Below are positions 59,768-64,000 of a stretch of DNA of 64,000 nucleotides, piece by piece; positions within the stretch are counted from its first letter, which is position 1; each line of letters starts with the position of its first letter. The stretch is from NCBI RefSeq assembly GCF_000721705.1, contig NZ_JOJL01000014.1, positions 124,001 through 188,000 of the forward strand. The letters are read 5' to 3'. The notes beneath the pieces were generated by a model, which made no database searches, was not told where the DNA came from, and saw only the letters and a program-made list of their open reading frames with translations. The DNA is from Actinoplanes subtropicus (lineage in GTDB: Bacteria; Actinomycetota; Actinomycetes; Mycobacteriales; Micromonosporaceae). A program made the translations under genes and the position numbers.

Positions 59768-60873
59768 TCTCGGCTCCCGATCGTCGTCGAGACGTGAGTC
59801 GGCATCGGTAGCACCCCGGCGGCGTGCCAGTCCTGCCGCATCCTGGAAAGTTCCCGCCGGGCCGTTTCGTCCAGCAGCGCGATGCCGCAGTCGCCACCGC
59901 CGGCGCCCGACGGCTTGGCCGCGCCGCCGATCGACTCGGCGGCCGCGCAGAGCGCGGTCAGCCGGGGCGTGAAGATCCCGAGTCGAACCTCGTCGTCCAA
60001 CCGGGCGAGTACCTTTCGGGCCGCGCGGATCTGGCGCAGTACGGCGTCGTCGTCACCGTGGCGGAGTGCCTCGATCGCGGTCCGCACGCACGCGTCGCTG
60101 GCCGTCGCGAAGTCCCGATGCGCGGGGCTGCCCCACCACGTGCCCGACGCCAGCTTCCCGGCCAGCGCCGCCGTGCTGGCCGGTTCGCCCGTCCAGCCCA
60201 CCTCCAGCGCGAGACCGCGCGGCGGAGGCAGCCGGCGGGCGGCGAACCCGGGCCAAGGCGCCCGCAACGCCCCGGCGATTCCCCGGTGCCGCGCGAGATC
60301 AACCACGGCGGTGCGATCGGGTGCCTGGTACGCGATCCATCCGCCCCAGACGCTGGCGGCGAGATCGCCGCCCGAAGCCATCGGATCGTGGCGCGCCGTC
60401 GCGAGCATCGCCAGGCGGTACCGGTCCTCGGGCGCCAACTCCACTCCGAGGTACGCCGCCACCGCGGCGACCGTGGCGACCGTCACCGCGCCGCTGGACC
60501 CCAGGCCGAGCTTGGCACCGCCGGTGTGCAGCCGGCTGGTGACGGCCACCCGTATCGGGGCGGGCCGGCGTCCCTTCTCACCGAGGAGAGCGTGGAGCAC
60601 CTCGACCGCCGACACCACGTGCCGCAGGCCGCCCACGTCGGTCTGGCCGTCCTCGGCGTACAGCCCCCCGTCACCGAGCCGCAGGCGGGCCACGCCGCGG
60701 CCGAGGTCGGATTCGATCTCGACGTCGGCGCCGTCGGACGCCGACACCGTGACCTCGACCCACCGGTCGACCGCGACCAGGACGGCGGGGTGCCCCGGCT
60801 CCAACACGGCGTACTCGCCGAGGACGAAGAGCTTGCCCGGGGCACGCCGGCTGGCCGTCGCGGGCCTGGTCAC
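59764..60873 (-). CDS. Phosphomevalonate kinase (GHMP family)
   Basis: Protein of 369 residues with APGKLFVLGEYAVLEPGHPA at the start, the ATP loop LGLGSSGAVTVATVAAV, and late motif KPSGAGGGDCGIALL. It phosphorylates mevalonate 5-phosphate to the diphosphate. The GTG at 60873 overlaps the decarboxylase TGA. The open frame extends to 61866, but that part is the antisense-like shadow of the decarboxylase. Assigned to phosphomevalonate rather than mevalonate kinase by the GEYAVLEPG motif and by its position in the operon. Confidence 0.92.
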   Translation of the reverse strand: MTRPATASRRAPGKLFVLGEYAVLEPGHPAVLVAVDRWVEVTVSASDGADVEIESDLGRGVARLRLGDGGLYAEDGQTDVGGLRHVVSAVEVLHALLGEKGRRPAPIRVAVTSRLHTGGAKLGLGSSGAVTVATVAAVAAYLGVELAPEDRYRLAMLATARHDPMASGGDLAASVWGGWIAYQAPDRTAVVDLARHRGIAGALRAPWPGFAARRLPPPRGLALEVGWTGEPASTAALAGKLASGTWWGSPAHRDFATASDACVRTAIEALRHGDDDAVLRQIRAARKVLARLDDEVRLGIFTPRLTALCAAAESIGGAAKPSGAGGGDCGIALLDETARRELSRMRQDWHAAGVLPMPTHVSTTIGSRE

Positions 60874-61916
60874 GGCTCGGCCCTGGGCCGTAGCCGAGCG
60901 CCGGCGCCGGGCCCGGCGATGACCGCGGTACCGTCCGGCACGGCCCGGCGTATCTCCGCGGCGATTCGGGCGGTGTCCCCCAGGTGGCAGAGCACTTTGA
61001 CGTTCGGGCCCGCGTCCATGGTCGCGTACGCCGAGAAGCCGTCCGCCCGCAGTCGCGCCACGGTGTCCAGCACGGCCATGGTCTCCGGCGCGAAGTAGCG
61101 GACCGGGGGTCGTGCCGCCAGCATCGTCGCGTGCATGCCCAACGCGTTCCGCTCGGCGATCTCCCCGACCGCGTCGAGATCGCCGCGGCGCAGGGCCACC
61201 CGCATGTCGGCGAGGTCGACCGCGCTCGAGGCCGCCCATGCCTGGTACAGCGGGGAGGTGTCGACCGTTCTCCGCATGGCGGCGCGGCTGGAAACTGCCT
61301 TGGGGCCGGCGTTCACCACCGCGATCACCAGCGCCGGGGCGAAGTCGGCAACGGCCACGGGCTCGGCGTACGCGCTCAGGTCGGCCTCCGCGCCCGTGCC
61401 CCGGCCCGCGTGACAGATCGCGAAGCCGCCGAAGATCGACCGGGACGCCGAGGCGGACCCACGCCGGGCCAGACGCGACAAGGCGGTGGGATCCAGGTCC
61501 AGGCCGTACGCGCTCGCACCCGCGAGCGCCAGCGCAGCGAATCCACTCGCCGACGATGCGAGGCCCGCACCGGTGGGAACGGAGTTGCGGGTGTTGACGA
61601 CGGCCGGCTCGGCCCGGCCCGCCATCGTCCGCACGAGATTCAGGAACGCGACTACACGCTCCCGTTCTCCGTCCACCGCGGGTGAGCCGTCGAGGGTGAC
61701 GCTGTCGCCCTCCGCCGTGGGCGTCAGCCGGACCGTCGTCGTCGTGGGGAATACGTCCAGGGTCATCGACAGGCTGTCGACGTACGGGATCAGCAGTTCC
61801 TCGTCGCGTTTGCCCCAATACTTGATCAGGGCGATGTTGGGGTGCGCGACGGCGGTCGCCCCGCACTCGCGCGCCTCATCGGCCGAGGCGCACGATTCCG
61901 TGAGCTCAGGGGGCAT
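60870..61916 (-). CDS. Diphosphomevalonate decarboxylase
   Basis: GHMP-family enzyme of 348 residues with the diagnostic AHPNIALIKYWGKRD, the loop SVPTGAGLASSASGFAAL, and MDAGPNVKVL holding the catalytic Asp region. It converts mevalonate diphosphate to IPP with ATP. ATG at 61916, overlapping the mevalonate kinase 3' end by 11 nt; a longer reading from 61961 is less likely. Complete. Confidence 0.94.
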   Translation of the reverse strand: MPPELTESCASADEARECGATAVAHPNIALIKYWGKRDEELLIPYVDSLSMTLDVFPTTTTVRLTPTAEGDSVTLDGSPAVDGERERVVAFLNLVRTMAGRAEPAVVNTRNSVPTGAGLASSASGFAALALAGASAYGLDLDPTALSRLARRGSASASRSIFGGFAICHAGRGTGAEADLSAYAEPVAVADFAPALVIAVVNAGPKAVSSRAAMRRTVDTSPLYQAWAASSAVDLADMRVALRRGDLDAVGEIAERNALGMHATMLAARPPVRYFAPETMAVLDTVARLRADGFSAYATMDAGPNVKVLCHLGDTARIAAEIRRAVPDGTAVIAGPGAGARLRPRAEP

Positions 61917-62997
61917 GAGGTGCGAACCTTCCCGTCGGTACCGTCCAGGTGTTGTCGGCACCGGCTTCCCGCAGGTGGCGCACGACCTCCCCGGCCCGCG
62001 GCAGTCCGTCGGCGACCGCGATCACGCAACCACCCAGGCCGCCGCCGCTGATCTTGGCGCCGGAAGCGCCGGCCACGAGGGCGGCTCGCACCAGCGCGTC
62101 GATGCGGTCGGTGCTCACGCCGACATCGCGCAGCAGCCGGTGGTTTTCGGTCATGCACGCACCGAAGTCGCCGACCCGGCCCCGCAGGAGGTTCTCCAGG
62201 GCCGCCCGCGTCAGGTCGGACACCCCGCCGACGAACGACTCCCGCATGGCCCGGTCCCGCTCGAACCTTCGCCGCACCAGGGAGACCGCTTCCTTCGTGC
62301 TGCCGCTGACGCCACTGTCCGCGACGACGAACACCGCGTCGAAGGCCCAGACGTCGCCGCGATCGGCGGGATCGCCGCCGCGGGCACCGGCCGGGTCGCC
62401 GATTCCCCCGATCGCGATGGGCAGTTCCCAGGCCGTGCCGGACGTGAAGTAGATCGGCGCAGCGGCGCCGGTGGCGCGCGCGTCGACCCCGCTCGCCCGG
62501 CCGTGTGCCAGCGTCTCCGAGGCCTGCACCAGCTCGAACACCCGCTCGGCGTCGAGCCGGTGGCCGGCGGCGTCCGCGAGCGCCAGGACCGAGGCCCGGG
62601 CGTACGCGGCGCTGGAACCGAGCCCTCGGCCCCGCGGGACCGCGCACTCGATCAGGACCTCGACGCGGAGGCGGTCCGTGAGCCCGGTTTCCCGCTTGAA
62701 CGTCGACACCAGGTGCCGCTGGTATTCCAGCGGGAGCGGCAAGGCCGACGCGCTCCCGGGCCACGCGATCGCAATATTGATCTCATCGTGACCGGCACCG
62801 GAGCCGCGCACCATCGTGGCGGTTGCCGTGACCGGAAGCTGCGGCAACGGAATGGCCAGCGCCGGGGCGCCGTACACGACGGCATGCTCGCCGAGCAGGA
62901 TCGCCTTGCCGTGGGAGCGCCCGCGGCCCACCTGACCCGACTCCGCACCGGCCGGTCCCGAGCCGGCCGTCGCGATCGCGTTGATCCGCGACATCAT
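61906..62997 (-). CDS. Mevalonate kinase (GHMP family)
   Basis: Protein of 363 residues with SHGKAILLGEHAVVYGAPAL near residue 28, the ATP loop GRGLGSSAAYARASVLAL, the catalytic Asp in ASGVDARATG, and the late glycine loop GAKISGGGLGGCVI. It phosphorylates mevalonate. The ATG at 62997 overlaps the prenyl synthase stop (ATGA). Complete and typical. Confidence 0.94.
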   Translation of the reverse strand: MMSRINAIATAGSGPAGAESGQVGRGRSHGKAILLGEHAVVYGAPALAIPLPQLPVTATATMVRGSGAGHDEINIAIAWPGSASALPLPLEYQRHLVSTFKRETGLTDRLRVEVLIECAVPRGRGLGSSAAYARASVLALADAAGHRLDAERVFELVQASETLAHGRASGVDARATGAAAPIYFTSGTAWELPIAIGGIGDPAGARGGDPADRGDVWAFDAVFVVADSGVSGSTKEAVSLVRRRFERDRAMRESFVGGVSDLTRAALENLLRGRVGDFGACMTENHRLLRDVGVSTDRIDALVRAALVAGASGAKISGGGLGGCVIAVADGLPRAGEVVRHLREAGADNTWTVPTGRFAPHAP

Positions 62998-64000
62998 TGC
63001 ACCCTCTGCAGCACCTTGACCGCCATGTCGGCGAGGTGCCGCTTGGCGAGCCCGGTGGCGTTGCTTGCCTCGAGCACCGCCAGCGCGCGTTCGGCGCGAG
63101 CTGATATCTGCGTCTCGACCTGCTCCACCGCACCGACCTCGACGAGCATGTCTCGCACCCGGTCGAGCTCGTCGGCTTCGAGGTCGGTGCCGATCCTCGT
63201 CCGGAGATAGTCCGCCGACGCGGCGTCCCGCGCGCCGGCGAGCCGCAGAGCCGTGGCGAACAGCACGGTTCGCTTGCCCTCGCGGATGTCGTCACCGGAC
63301 GGTTTCCCCGTCACCGCGGGGTCGCCGAAGACCCCGAGCAGATCGTCACGCAGTTGAAAGGCGATGCCGATGTCGGAACCGAACGATCCGTACGCCGCCG
63401 TGAGCTCGGCGTCGGCACCCGCGATGGCGCCGCCGAACTGCAGCGGGCGCTGCACCGTGTACGACGCCGTCTTGTATTGGTTGACCCGCAGCGCCGACTC
63501 GATGTCCTCGTTGTCGCTCGCCTGGTTGATCAGGTCGAGCAGCTGGCCGCACATCACCTCCGAGCGCACCGCCGCCCACACCGGCGAGACCCGCGCCTGC
63601 ACTTCCGCCGGCAACCCGGAGGCGCGCACCAGCGCGTCGGCCCAGATCAGGGCCAGGTCCCCGAGCACGATCGCGGCACCCACGCCGAACGCGGCGGAGT
63701 CACCCGAGAAGCGGCGCGCACGGTGCCGCTCGGCGAACGCCACGTGTGCCGCCGGATGCCCGCGGCGGGTCAGCGAGGCGTCGATGATGTCGTCGTGGAT
63801 CAGCCCGGCGGCGTGCAGCAGCTCGAACGCCGCACTGGCCCGCAACACCGCCTGAGCCCGCGGATCGCCCGGATCGCCGCCGGCACCCAACCAGCCCAGC
63901 CACGCGAAGACCGGGCGAATCCGCTTGCCGCCGCGCAGCACGAAGTTCTCCAGCTCGGAGACGGTCGCCGCGATGTCCGGACCGAGCGCCTCGGCCTCGG
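62994..64000 (-). CDS. Polyprenyl (probably geranylgeranyl) diphosphate synthase, 5' end outside window
   Basis: About 335 residues are in the window, from PDIAATVSELENFVLRGGKR onward; the frame is open through the right edge and the start lies beyond it. First aspartate-rich motif IHDDIIDASLTRRG; second QLRDDLLGVFGD. The residues four and five before the first motif are small (Gly, Ala), which favours a product of C20 or longer, so GGPP is the best guess; the CL190 mevalonate cluster also begins with a GGPP synthase. First visible gene of the isoprenoid operon, overlapping mevalonate kinase by 4 nt. Confidence 0.9.
   Translation of the reverse strand, partial: EAEALGPDIAATVSELENFVLRGGKRIRPVFAWLGWLGAGGDPGDPRAQAVLRASAAFELLHAAGLIHDDIIDASLTRRGHPAAHVAFAERHRARRFSGDSAAFGVGAAIVLGDLALIWADALVRASGLPAEVQARVSPVWAAVRSEVMCGQLLDLINQASDNEDIESALRVNQYKTASYTVQRPLQFGGAIAGADAELTAAYGSFGSDIGIAFQLRDDLLGVFGDPAVTGKPSGDDIREGKRTVLFATALRLAGARDAASADYLRTRIGTDLEADELDRVRDMLVEVGAVEQVETQISARAERALAVLEASNATGLAKRHLADMAVKVLQRVQ

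Overview
The window is very GC-rich (roughly 70% or more), codes almost without gaps, and is full of GTGA/ATGA start-stop overlaps. It reads as chromosome of a filamentous actinomycete. A type III/IV glycopeptide antibiotic cluster with an aminosugar set, followed by a mevalonate operon, would fit an Actinoplanes-like (Micromonosporaceae) host, but the genus is an inference. No rRNA, tRNA, insertion sequence, phage gene or CRISPR array was seen, and no gene-free stretch exceeds 300 bp.

Region 1 (1-44206, all minus strand) is the left-running part of a glycopeptide cluster. Four NRPS genes (43036 down to 14363) encode seven modules split 2+1+3+1, ending in the X domain and thioesterase typical of glycopeptides. 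The adenylation pockets I read are Hpg, Tyr/Bht, an atypical pocket (probably Dpg), Hpg, Hpg, Tyr/Bht and Dpg, i.e. a ristocetin/teicoplanin/actaplanin-type all-aromatic heptapeptide. Downstream lie four tandem-type family 1 glycosyltransferases (two intact, two carrying the same kind of internal deletion), a deoxy-aminosugar set (2,3-dehydratase, aminotransferase, 3,5-epimerase, 4-ketoreductase, no C-methyltransferase, so a ristosamine-like sugar is expected), two class I methyltransferases, a membrane mannosyltransferase-like protein, an ABC exporter and the first codons of an MbtH protein. The cross-linking P450s, halogenase and Hpg/Dpg supply genes are not here and presumably lie to the left. 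A third methyltransferase precedes the NRPS genes.

Region 2 (44207-49942) is a rearranged vancomycin-type resistance and sensing island: vanH-like gene, vanR, vanX, a second vanH, vanY, a 40-codon remnant of another vanR, and vanS. There is no vanA ligase. One VanH has lost its catalytic histidine. Three equally spaced copies of a 29-bp box precede vanH1, vanH2 and vanY and are probably VanR operators. Three copies of a GTCCAA-N17-TTGGAC palindrome, matching the pattern I recall for StrR/Bbr-type regulators, precede the third methyltransferase gene, the NRPS operon and the glycosyltransferase operon.

Region 3 (49964-53646) is a small minus-strand group: Tat-exported DyP-type peroxidase, secreted beta-propeller protein and a BtuF-like metal-receptor protein.

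Region 4 (53696-64000, minus strand) is an isoprenoid operon: polyprenyl diphosphate synthase (cut by the right edge), mevalonate kinase, diphosphomevalonate decarboxylase, phosphomevalonate kinase, type 2 IPP isomerase, HMG-CoA reductase, HMG-CoA synthase, a KAS III/NphT7-like acetoacetyl-CoA synthase, a P450 and a 3Fe-4S ferredoxin. It makes C5 units and a long prenyl diphosphate for a terpenoid or meroterpenoid whose cyclase or prenyltransferase is probably to the right.
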